Positions 15,684 to 22,307 of a DNA stretch of 23,330 bases are shown here, piece after piece. A program made the translations under genes and the position numbers. Source of the stretch: T1Sed10-7 sp047921175 (GTDB lineage Bacteria; Actinomycetota; Nitriliruptoria; Nitriliruptorales; Nitriliruptoraceae); contig JBLRWQ010000050.1 in assembly GCA_047921175.1 (NCBI GenBank), positions 1 through 23,330 on the forward strand, read 5' to 3'. Numbering within the stretch: position 1 is the stretch's first letter; each line of letters begins with the position of its first letter. The notes beneath the pieces are model-generated. The model did no database searches. It had not been told where the DNA came from and worked only from the letters and a program-made list of their open reading frames with translations.

Positions 15684-15723
15684 GACACGCTCCTCAGGCT
15701 GCAGGTTGCTCGGTCTGCATGGC

Positions 15724-15729
15724 TATCCT
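15724..15729 (+). promoter_or_regulatory. Candidate -10 element (TATCCT) for the cold-shock-like gene
   Basis: TATCCT fits TANNNT and precedes the ATG by 33 bp, with a GAGGAG ribosome binding site in between. Confidence 0.45.
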
Positions 15730-15762
15730 GCCTGAGCCGCCGCCGCGCCGCGAGGAGCACCG

Positions 15763-15969
15763 ATGCCGCAGGGCACGATCAAGGACTTCGACTCGGTCGA
15801 GCACTCGGGCACGCTGCTCGACGACGGCCTCCGCCTGCACCACTTCGACCGTGAGGCGTTCCGGGCGTCAGGGCTCCGGGAGCTGCGGATCGGGCAGCGC
15901 ATCCGCTTCGAGCTCGACGACTCCAGTGACCCCGCCCGGGTCACCCACCTCAACATCGTCAGCCTCTGA
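15763..15969 (+). CDS. Cold-shock-domain-like small protein
   Basis: The 68-residue protein begins like a cold-shock protein (MPQGTIKDFD, compare the M-GTVKWF start of CspA) and ends with IGQRIRFELDDSSDPARVTHLNIVSL, which matches the last strands of the OB fold (VxFE... A.nv). The RNA-binding RNP1 (KGFGFI) and RNP2 (VFVH) aromatic motifs are replaced by SVEHSGTLLDDG and LRLHHFDREAF. It may therefore be a nucleic-acid-binding relative with altered specificity or a structural OB-fold protein. ATG at 15763 with GAGGAG eight bases upstream. Its stop codon lies inside a palindrome shared with the convergent HNH gene. Confidence 0.75.
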   Translation: MPQGTIKDFDSVEHSGTLLDDGLRLHHFDREAFRASGLRELRIGQRIRFELDDSSDPARVTHLNIVSL

Positions 15970-15981
15970 TCCGCGGATCAG
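15966..15981. terminator. 16-bp perfect palindrome containing both convergent stop codons
   Basis: CTGATCCGCGGATCAG is its own reverse complement. It contains the TGA of the cold-shock-like gene (15967-15969) and the TGA of the HNH gene (15978-15980, minus strand). As RNA it can fold into a 6-bp stem with loop CGCG, plausibly a bidirectional terminator. Confidence 0.5.
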
Positions 15982-17558
15982 GGCGGCCCGCAACCCCCGG
16001 TCGAAGCCACGTGGTCGAAGAGCGTGACCGGTTCGCCTCGGCGCTCGGGGGAGCTGCTGGGCCGCGCAGGTCGCTGCCGCGTGGCCGGTCTCCTGTCGTC
16101 ACGAGGCGGCTCGTTTCCCGCAGACGGCCGTGACGATGCCGCTCCCGGGCGGGCGGTGCCGGACCGGCTCCCGGGGTGGACCGGGTGCTGCGGCTGACCC
16201 TGCGCCGGGCGCGGCTGATCGGCGCTCGTCGCGTCGGCGGGGATCCGCTCGTAGGCGACCCGATCTCCGGTGATGGTCATGCGGTACGGGCCGCTGTCGA
16301 AGCGGCGGTGATGGCGCCGGCACAACAGGGCAGCGTTGTCGGGACGGAGCCGACCGTTGTGCCGGAAGGCGGCGTTCCCGTGAGCGACGTCACACCAAGC
16401 CGAGGGAGCGTTACACCCCGGCCAGGTACAACCGGCATCCCGGGCCAGCAGGGCCTTCCAGAGGCCGGCCGGGACGGTGCGGACACCTTCAGACGCTTCG
16501 ATCGGTGTCCCGGCCGCGTCACGCACCAACCGGGAGACCGTGCAGTCATCCAGGAGATGGCCGATCGCGCCAGGGGTCAGGGGCTGCCCGGAGTGGGCGA
16601 GCCGGGCGATCCCACCGGACCGCTCCAGGTCCCGTTCGTCGATCATCACGACGACGTGGGGCCGGACGCCGTGCTTGGCGGGCGCCTGTCCAGCCCGCAA
16701 CGCCGTCTCACACAACTGCTCGAACGCATCAGCGGTGCGTTCCTCGGGGCTGCGATGCTCGTCGGGGGTGTCGGGCCGCCGGAACGCCTGCAGGGCGACG
16801 CGGGCGGTCTCCGCCGCGGTGCCGTGCAGCAGGCCGGAGAACGCGAACCCACCCTCCGGCGTGTCGGTCGCACGCACGCTGCGACGGCTCTCCGCGTACC
16901 TCTCGGTCCGGGTGGCAGCTTCCGGCGCCTGCCGGGCCACGAGCTCCCGGGCCTTCCGGCCGAACACGACCGCATCGAGGCCACGAGCGAGCGACACCAG
17001 CTCCTGCTCGAGCTCGGCACGCTGGTCGACGGGCACACCCCGGAGCAGCCCGGCGATGAGCCGAACCTGCTCGACATCAAGGTCCCCGGACCGGAACGCC
17101 GCTCCGATGGCGGCATGATCGGTGGCGGCGCGGCCTGCTTCTGCGGCCCGCTTCGCCGCGGACGGGGTCAGCCGCTGCCGCGCCGCGTTCCGACGGCGCT
17201 GCTCCAACTCGGCCGCCGCGGCACCCCCCGTGGGAGCCCGACGCGCCGCCCGACGCTCCAAGGTCGCGAACCCCCGTGCCCGCGTCGCCTCAAGGCGTGC
17301 GATCGGACCACGCAACCCGTCCAGCAACCGCTGGAGCTCGCCGTCAGCCAGGCCGTCGAAGGCGACGTCAGCCACCTGATCCGTGACCGCAACGAGCCGG
17401 ACCACGAGGTCGTCGGCATCGACCAACGCACTGTGACCGGCTCCGTGGCCATCACCCACCCGGACAGACGGGCCAGCCAGATCACTCGGGTCAGCTGACG
17501 GTGAGAGCGCAGCCGGCACGTGAGGCACGGCCGGCGCGTCGACTGATCGCGTCCCCAT
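15978..17558 (-). CDS. DUF222 / HNH endonuclease-domain protein (13E12 family), SOS-controlled
   Basis: The 526-residue protein has a helical, Ala/Arg-rich DUF222 domain (about 45-345) followed by an HNH-type zinc domain (about 368-425) and a disordered Pro/Arg/Ser tail. In the HNH part, the zinc pairs are C377/C382 and C389/C413, and N408 and H416/H417 are kept. The usual HH pair reads AH (A392-H393), and the last metal histidine position is D421. Members occur in many copies in actinobacteria, and some mycobacterial ones are LexA targets. The ATG at 17558 follows GGGAGGCGGT. The upstream promoter contains a perfect LexA box, so expression should rise on DNA damage. Whether it cleaves DNA is uncertain. 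Confidence 0.88.
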   Translation of the reverse strand: MGTRSVDAPAVPHVPAALSPSADPSDLAGPSVRVGDGHGAGHSALVDADDLVVRLVAVTDQVADVAFDGLADGELQRLLDGLRGPIARLEATRARGFATLERRAARRAPTGGAAAAELEQRRRNAARQRLTPSAAKRAAEAGRAATDHAAIGAAFRSGDLDVEQVRLIAGLLRGVPVDQRAELEQELVSLARGLDAVVFGRKARELVARQAPEAATRTERYAESRRSVRATDTPEGGFAFSGLLHGTAAETARVALQAFRRPDTPDEHRSPEERTADAFEQLCETALRAGQAPAKHGVRPHVVVMIDERDLERSGGIARLAHSGQPLTPGAIGHLLDDCTVSRLVRDAAGTPIEASEGVRTVPAGLWKALLARDAGCTWPGCNAPSAWCDVAHGNAAFRHNGRLRPDNAALLCRRHHRRFDSGPYRMTITGDRVAYERIPADATSADQPRPAQGQPQHPVHPGSRSGTARPGAASSRPSAGNEPPRDDRRPATRQRPARPSSSPERRGEPVTLFDHVASTGGCGPP

Positions 17559-17581
17559 ACCGCCTCCCGTCCAACCCTGCC

Positions 17582-17600
17582 TGCTGGGTCCGTCCCAGCA
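17582..17600 (-). other. Hairpin at the predicted 5' end of the HNH transcript
   Basis: A 7-bp stem (TGCTGGG/CCCAGCA) with a 5-nt loop lies between the predicted transcription start and the ribosome binding site, right after a run of seven G on the transcript strand (17601-17607). It could stabilise the 5' end or tune translation. Confidence 0.45.
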
Positions 17601-17607
17601 CCCCCCC

Positions 17608-17635
17608 ATGGTAGTCGAACGTACGTTCGAGTCAA
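17608..17635 (-). promoter_or_regulatory. Promoter of the HNH gene: TTGACT - 16 bp - TACCAT, spacer filled by a LexA box
   Basis: On the minus strand a -35 box TTGACT (17630-17635) and a -10 box TACCAT (17608-17613) are separated by 16 bp. This is the only clear -35/-10 pair in the window. The SOS box occupies the spacer, so bound LexA would block RNA polymerase. Confidence 0.8.
17615..17630. promoter_or_regulatory. Perfect SOS box (LexA operator) TCGAACGTACGTTCGA
   Basis: The 16-bp sequence is an exact palindrome and matches the Gram-positive/actinobacterial LexA consensus TCGAAC-N4-GTTCGA at every fixed position. Its place between -35 and -10 of the HNH gene is ideal for repression. Confidence 0.9.
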
Positions 17636-17829
17636 GGGGAGACATCGAGATGCTGTGGAACGAGCGGTCACACCACCGAACGACGCGCCAAGCGCACGGC
17701 AGCATCGGCCGCTGCACAGCATCGGCCGCCGAGAAGCCGCGTCCGCCACCAGCAGCAGTCGCCGTCACTCGGAGCGAGCCCCACTGCTCCCGTCACCGGC
17801 ACCACCGGGACCGCACCGCGGAACGCGCG

Positions 17830-18648
17830 TCAGCCCCCGTCGTCCGAACCGAGGTGGTCAGCAAGCTCGTCCAGCACCGCCGACGCACGGGCCAGCAGCC
17901 CGTCACCGTGCTTCATGCCCTGCTCGTCGGCCCAGAGCCGGGTCTCCTCGAGCTCCTCCCGCAACCGCGCCACCAGAGCGGGTGCCACCGCGGTCTGCTC
18001 GGCCAGCACGGCGCTGACGACCTTGTCCGGGTCCAGTTCGACCAACTCCCGCAGCAGCCGGTCCGGATCGGGCTCGTCCCGCCACGCCAGGGCGCAGGCC
18101 GCGGCGAAGTCGACCCCGTCGAAGTCCGCGTCGCAGGCCACCAGCGCCAGGTGCATGAGCGCCTTGGCGGACAGCCGGTCCTCGTCGGCGACCGCGGCCA
18201 CCACCGGCGCGTACTCCCCCAGCTGCTCCTCGTCCAGCAGGGGGGCCCGCAACTGCAGCCGCTTGGCCCGCACGCCGACGTTCTGGTGCACCTCGAGATC
18301 GTCGGGCAGGTCGCCCTCGGCGAGCCACGCCGCGAGCGGCCGGGCGGAGGCCCAGTAGGCCTCGGGGTCGCCGGCGCGCAGCGCCGCGCGGTTGGCCAAC
18401 ACCCGCGCCGGGTCCACGTCGTAGGTGACGTAGCCGGCCCCGTAGGTCGCCACCAGGTCATCCCGATCGGCGAGCGACACCCACCCGGACACGCGCTTGC
18501 CGAAGGCGTAGGTCCCCGGCGCCGAGCTGTCGAAGGTCCCCGGCGGCCCGTAGTAGCCGGACAGGTCCGCGCGGGTACGCAGGCCCTCCTGCTCGATCAT
18601 CGGCAGCCGCTTCGGCAGGGTCAGGTGGTGCAGCGTGACGCGGGGCAC
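17830..18648 (-). CDS. Uncharacterised protein, possible ADP-ribosyltransferase-like N-terminus
   Basis: I do not recognise this 272-residue protein. It starts with VTLHHLTLPKRLPMIEQEGLR (residues 4-24). The pattern H-x-T ... I-x3-GL is shared by several ADP-ribosyltransferase-fold families such as Tpt1, DarT and related proteins. GTYAFGKRVSGWVSLAD (45-61) and YVTYDVDPARVLA (73-85) could be the following beta strands. The C-terminal ~130 residues are acidic and helical (DEEQLGEYAPVV; DPDRLLRELVELDPDKV). No full ART triad can be named, so the relation is weak. The GTG at 18648 is preceded by GGGAGG, while the in-frame upstream stretch is rejected because it runs through the promoter. It has a divergent promoter shared with the GNAT gene and lies downstream of nothing on its strand. 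Confidence 0.75.
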   Translation of the reverse strand: MPRVTLHHLTLPKRLPMIEQEGLRTRADLSGYYGPPGTFDSSAPGTYAFGKRVSGWVSLADRDDLVATYGAGYVTYDVDPARVLANRAALRAGDPEAYWASARPLAAWLAEGDLPDDLEVHQNVGVRAKRLQLRAPLLDEEQLGEYAPVVAAVADEDRLSAKALMHLALVACDADFDGVDFAAACALAWRDEPDPDRLLRELVELDPDKVVSAVLAEQTAVAPALVARLREELEETRLWADEQGMKHGDGLLARASAVLDELADHLGSDDGG

Positions 18649-18701
18649 GTCGACCTCCCAGGGGGTCGCGGACACGTGGCGAGGGGCCTCGCCGACCGGG
18701 C

Positions 18702-18728
18702 GTGGAGCGTAGTGGCCGTACGCTCCAC
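18702..18728. promoter_or_regulatory. Symmetric divergent promoter: inverted repeat GTGGAGCGTA-N7-TACGCTCCAC
   Basis: Two perfect 10-bp arms are separated by 7 bp. Each arm holds a TACGCT -10 element reading outward: 18719-18724 for the plus-strand GNAT gene (start codon 18731, leaderless) and 18706-18711 for the minus-strand gene (leader about 50 nt). The repeat may also be an operator for a dimeric regulator of both genes. Confidence 0.6.
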
Positions 18729-18730
18729 AG

Positions 18731-19849
18731 GTGCTCGCGGACCTGGCTGCTGCCACCCCTTCCCCGGCGTCGGCGGGGCTGCCGAACCTGCGGGTCCGGC
18801 CACCGCAGCGCGCCGATCTCCGCGCCCTCGACGCCCTGCTCCAGGCCGCCGCCAGCGCCCGGGGCCGGCCCCCGGCGCTGCGGCGCGAGGACCTGGAGCT
18901 GCGCTGGCTCCAGCTGGGAGACCCCCGCGAGGCCGTCGTCGCGCTCGCCGGTGACGATCTGGTCGCCTACGCCAGCGCGAGCCACGACACGGACCCGTTC
19001 GACGGCAGCGTGACGATCCACCTCGACCTGCAGGTCCACCCGGCGTGGTCCCGGCAGGGGCTCGGCGGCTGGCTCCTCGACCTGGCCACGCAGGTCGGGT
19101 ACCGCCAGGCCGCGGACGCGGGGCAGCTCGGCCACCCTGCAACCGACGCCACGCAGCTCGGCCATCGCCACACCGCCGACACCACGTCGCCCGCCACGGT
19201 CCGGATCCGCACCGCCTTGACCGACGGCAGCGAGCAGGAGCGTGCCTGGTTCGCCGCTCGCGGCTTCGCGCCCCGACGCCACCTGCTCGACCTCCACCTC
19301 GACCTGCACGCACCCCCGCCCGCACCCCGCTGGCCGGCCGACATCCAGGTGCGTGCCTACCGACCGGGCGCCGACGACCACGTGCTCTGGGGGGTCCACC
19401 AGCAGGCCTTCGCCGAGGTCGCCACCCACCTCCCCCTCGACCTCGACGACCTCCTGCGTGACCGCGATCCGGCCGCGGATCCCGACCTGGTCCTGCTCGC
19501 GGAGCACCTCGATCCCGGCGCAGGCACCGAGGTGGTGGGCATCGCGCTCAGCCAGGCGGGGACCGAGGTGGCGGCCACCGACGGGTGGGTGCGGGACCTG
19601 GCGGTGCTGCCGACCTGGCGGCGACGGGGCATCGCCATGTCGCTGCTGCGCGAGAGCTTCGCACGCTTCCGGGCGCGGGGACTGACCGGTGCGGCACTCG
19701 AGGTGGACGACGTGACGCTCGACGGCGCGGTCGCTCTCTACCGCCGAGCCGGGATGCGGGTCACCCGCCGCACGGACGTCCTGGAGCGCCGCACGGATCT
19801 GCGGGGACAGCCCAGCCCGACCCGGATCGCCCAGATCGCGGCCGGATGA
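18731..19849 (+). CDS. Tandem-GNAT acetyltransferase (MshD-like architecture)
   Basis: The 372-residue protein has two GNAT folds. The N-terminal one (about 20-185) keeps an acetyl-CoA pyrophosphate loop, VHPAWSRQGLGG at 102-113. The C-terminal one (about 205-352) keeps VRDLAVLPTWRRRGIA at 287-302 and the late ALYRRAGMRVTRR block (335-347). Two-domain GNATs include mycothiol synthase MshD, but other small-molecule acetyltransferases share this architecture, so the substrate is open. Residues ~127-150 are an insertion made of a 10-residue repeat. The GTG at 18731 lies six bases after a TACGCT -10 element and lacks a Shine-Dalgarno sequence, which suggests a leaderless mRNA. Confidence 0.85.
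   Translation: MLADLAAATPSPASAGLPNLRVRPPQRADLRALDALLQAAASARGRPPALRREDLELRWLQLGDPREAVVALAGDDLVAYASASHDTDPFDGSVTIHLDLQVHPAWSRQGLGGWLLDLATQVGYRQAADAGQLGHPATDATQLGHRHTADTTSPATVRIRTALTDGSEQERAWFAARGFAPRRHLLDLHLDLHAPPPAPRWPADIQVRAYRPGADDHVLWGVHQQAFAEVATHLPLDLDDLLRDRDPAADPDLVLLAEHLDPGAGTEVVGIALSQAGTEVAATDGWVRDLAVLPTWRRRGIAMSLLRESFARFRARGLTGAALEVDDVTLDGAVALYRRAGMRVTRRTDVLERRTDLRGQPSPTRIAQIAAG
19123..19164 (+). repeat. 30-bp in-frame tandem duplication inside the GNAT gene
   Basis: GCAGCTCGGCCA occurs at 19123-19134 and again at 19153-19164, exactly 30 bp apart. It encodes the repeated decapeptide-like units QLGHPATDAT and QLGHRHTADT, which expand the loop after the first GNAT motif. Confidence 0.7.
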
Positions 19850-19864
19850 CCAGCGGCAGGGAGG

Positions 19865-21067
19865 TCAGCCGACGCTGGCCACAGCCGGATCGCGGGCGTC
19901 GGCGGCCTCGACCTCGTCGCGCCGGATGCCCAGCAGGAACAGCACCGCGTCGAGGTAGGGGACGCTGACCGCGGTGTCGGCCTGCTCGCGGACCACGGGC
20001 TTGGCGTTGAAGGCGATCCCGAGCCCGGCGGCGGCCAGCATGTCGAGGTCGTTCGCGCCGTCGCCGACGGCCACGGTCTGCTCGAGCGGGACGTGCTCCG
20101 CGGCGGCGATGCGGCGCAGCACCTCGGCCTTGCCCGCCCGGTCCACGATCTGTCCCAGCACCCGGCCGGTGATGACCCCGTCGACGACCTCGAGCTCGTT
20201 GGCGACCGCGTGGTCGATGTCGAGGTCGGCGGCGAGCCGGTCGGTGATGGCGGTGAAGCCACCCGAGACGATGGCGACCGTGTAGCCGAGCCGCTTGAGC
20301 GTGCGCACGAAGGTCCGTGCACCGGGGGTGAGCCGGACGGCGTCGCCGACCTGGTCCAGCACCTCGGCCGGCGTGCCGGCGAGCTTCGCGACCCGCTCGC
20401 GCAGGCTCTGTTCGAAGTCGAGCTCCCCCGCCATCGCCCGGGCGGTGATGTCCGCGACCTCGCGCTGGCAGCCCGCCTCGGCGGCCAGCAGCTCGATCAC
20501 CTCGTCCTGGATCAGGGTCGAGTCGACGTCCAGCACCACGAGCCGCTTCGCCCGGCGCTCGAGGTTCTGCGGTTGCAGCGACACGTCGACGCGCTGGTCG
20601 CGGGAGGCCGCGACCAGCAGCGTGCGCAGCCGGTCGAGGTCGCCGCCGAGCACGGTGAACTCGAAGGCGGTGACCGGCTCCGCGGCGAGCCGGACGATCC
20701 GGTCGATGTTGCCGCCGGCCTCGGCGATCGCCCCGGTCACCGCCCGTAGGCCCCCGGGGCTGAGCGGCTGGCCGATGACGGTCACGATGGAGCGGGTGGC
20801 CGGCGTCGGCGGCTCCGCGGTGGTCACCACCTCGAAGTCGAGCTGGAGGTCGTGCTCCCACCCGTGGTAGAGCAGCTCCTTGAGCACGTCGTCGGAGCCC
20901 CCGAGCCCGATCGACAGGTCGAGGGTCAGGCGCCCACGCACGACCACCTGCTCCATGTCGTACAGCTCCGCACCCGCGGCCTCGAGCACGCCGAGCAGCC
21001 CGGCGGTGATCCCCGGGCGGTCGCGGCCGGTGCAGCGCACCAGGATCGTGCGGGTGGTCTCGTCCAT
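19865..21067 (-). CDS. serB: Phosphoserine phosphatase with two N-terminal ACT domains
   Basis: SerB removes phosphate from L-phosphoserine in the last step of serine synthesis. The 400-residue protein has two ACT domains (about 6-80 and 93-165), which usually bind serine for feedback control, and a HAD phosphatase domain. Its motifs are DVDSTLI at 180-186 (nucleophile D180, acid D182), SGGF at 268-271, the lysine in DRAGKAEVL (309-317) and GDGANDLDM at 335-343. The C-terminal tail (RRDEVEAADARDPAVASVG) is slightly long. The ATG at 21067 has no Shine-Dalgarno sequence. TAGGCT sits 8 bp upstream, so the mRNA is probably leaderless. Divergent from the DapC-type aminotransferase gene. Confidence 0.95.
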   Translation of the reverse strand: MDETTRTILVRCTGRDRPGITAGLLGVLEAAGAELYDMEQVVVRGRLTLDLSIGLGGSDDVLKELLYHGWEHDLQLDFEVVTTAEPPTPATRSIVTVIGQPLSPGGLRAVTGAIAEAGGNIDRIVRLAAEPVTAFEFTVLGGDLDRLRTLLVAASRDQRVDVSLQPQNLERRAKRLVVLDVDSTLIQDEVIELLAAEAGCQREVADITARAMAGELDFEQSLRERVAKLAGTPAEVLDQVGDAVRLTPGARTFVRTLKRLGYTVAIVSGGFTAITDRLAADLDIDHAVANELEVVDGVITGRVLGQIVDRAGKAEVLRRIAAAEHVPLEQTVAVGDGANDLDMLAAAGLGIAFNAKPVVREQADTAVSVPYLDAVLFLLGIRRDEVEAADARDPAVASVG

Positions 21068-21075
21068 CGCGCCCG

Positions 21076-21081
21076 AGCCTA
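21076..21081 (-). promoter_or_regulatory. -10 element (TAGGCT) of the leaderless serB promoter
   Basis: Eight bases separate this element from the serB ATG. It mirrors the dapC element at 21112-21117 in sequence and distance. Confidence 0.5.
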
Positions 21082-21111
21082 GCGGTGGGTCCCCGACCGA
21101 CCGGCGGCCAT

Positions 21112-21117
21112 TAGGCT
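21112..21117 (+). promoter_or_regulatory. -10 element (TAGGCT) of the leaderless dapC promoter
   Basis: Eight bases separate this element from the ATG at 21126. There is no Shine-Dalgarno sequence. Only 30 bp lie between this and the opposed serB element. Confidence 0.5.
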
Positions 21118-21125
21118 CCGCGGCC

Positions 21126-22304
21126 ATGGTCACCTCCAACCCGGCACTCACCCAGCTCGGCGGCAACCGGCTCGCGGGGCTGCAGGAGCTCGCCGCCCGG
21201 CTGCGTGCCGACGGCCGGCCGCTCCACGACCTGTCGATCGGCGACCCCGACGAGCCGACCCCGGAGCCGATCCGCGCGGCGCTCGTCGCGGCGCTCGGGC
21301 CCGTCTCCAGCTACCCCACCGCAGCCGGCCAGCCGGCGCTCCGCGGGGCCATCGCCGGCTGGTTCGACCGGCGTCACGGGGTGCGCGTCGACCCCGACAC
21401 CGAGGTGGTGCCGACCTCGGGCAGCAAGGAGGCCATCTTCCATCTGCCCCTCGCGGTGCTGGATCCGAACGGCCCGCGGCGGCACGTGCTGTGGGGCGAG
21501 CCCGGCTACCCCACCTACGCCAGCGGCACGGTGTTCGCCGGTGGGGTCTCGGATCCGGTCCGGCTCCGGCCCGAGGGTGGCTGGCGGCTCTCCCTCGCCG
21601 ACCTGCCCGAGCACCGTCTGCAGCGGGCCTGCATCGCCTGGGTGAACCACCCGCACAACCCGACCGGCGCCGGCGCGGATCTGACCTGGTTCCGGGAGCA
21701 GGTCGAGGTGGCCCGCGCCCACGACCTGCTGCTGGTCTCCGACGAGTGCTACCAGGAGCTGTGGTTCGACCAACCGGCGCCGTCGGTGCTGGAGGCCTGC
21801 GACGGGGACCATCGCGGGGTGCTGGCGGTGGTGTCGTTGTCGAAGCGCTCCGGGATGACCGGCTACCGCTCCGGGGCGATCGTCGGCGACCCGGAGCTGA
21901 TCGCGCGCCTGAAGGTGCTCCGCCCCCACGTGGGCACGGCCTCCCCGGACTTCGTGCAGGCCGCCGCGATCGCCGCGTGGGGTGATCAGACCCACGTCGA
22001 CGCGCGTCGCGAGATCTTCCGCGCCAAGCGCGCGGTGGTGCTCGACCACCTCGCCGAGGTGGGCATCGAGGTATCCGGCTCCGACGCCTCGTTCTACGTC
22101 TGGTTCCGCGCTCCCGGTGGGGACGATGCAGCCTACGCCGAGGCCCTCCTGCACGAGCGCATCGTGGCCTCGCCCGGTCGGGCCTTCGGACCGGGCGGTG
22201 TCGGGTGGCTCCGGCTCGCCCTGGTGCCGACGCTCGACGGCTGCCGCGCTGCGGTCACGGCCTGGCGGGCTGCGATCGAGGCGGGACGACTGCCCACCGA
22301 CTGA
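21126..22304 (+). CDS. dapC: Succinyldiaminopimelate aminotransferase (class I/II PLP aminotransferase)
   Basis: The 392-residue fold-type I PLP enzyme resembles actinobacterial DapC, which aminates N-succinyl-2-amino-6-ketopimelate on the way to diaminopimelate and lysine. Seen in order: SIGDPDEPTP (37-46), YPTAAGQPALRGAIAGWF (63-80), PTSGSKEAIF (96-105), the cofactor-ring contacts NHPHNPTG (174-181) and DECY (206-209), the Schiff-base lysine K240 in SLSKRSGMTGYRSG, and the carboxylate-binding arginine in WLRLALVP (361-368). Other aminotransferases share these motifs, so the substrate is inferred from overall likeness. The start at 21126 fits the leaderless -10 element. The stop is three bases from that of the convergent DUF368 gene. 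Confidence 0.85.
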   Translation: MVTSNPALTQLGGNRLAGLQELAARLRADGRPLHDLSIGDPDEPTPEPIRAALVAALGPVSSYPTAAGQPALRGAIAGWFDRRHGVRVDPDTEVVPTSGSKEAIFHLPLAVLDPNGPRRHVLWGEPGYPTYASGTVFAGGVSDPVRLRPEGGWRLSLADLPEHRLQRACIAWVNHPHNPTGAGADLTWFREQVEVARAHDLLLVSDECYQELWFDQPAPSVLEACDGDHRGVLAVVSLSKRSGMTGYRSGAIVGDPELIARLKVLRPHVGTASPDFVQAAAIAAWGDQTHVDARREIFRAKRAVVLDHLAEVGIEVSGSDASFYVWFRAPGGDDAAYAEALLHERIVASPGRAFGPGGVGWLRLALVPTLDGCRAAVTAWRAAIEAGRLPTD

Positions 22305-22307
22305 GCG

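Noticed and set aside
16176..17498. A 440-codon plus-strand open frame opposite the HNH gene
   Set aside because: Antisense shadow; the minus strand carries DUF222, HNH and a regulated promoter.
17700..17729. Two copies of CAGCATCGGCCGC 17 bp apart, upstream of the SOS promoter
   Set aside because: Only two short copies in GC-rich noncoding DNA; no promoter or symmetry tied to them.
17640..17829. 190-bp gap between the SOS promoter and the unrecognised gene
   Set aside because: No gene with a ribosome binding site, no tRNA and no strong hairpin was found.
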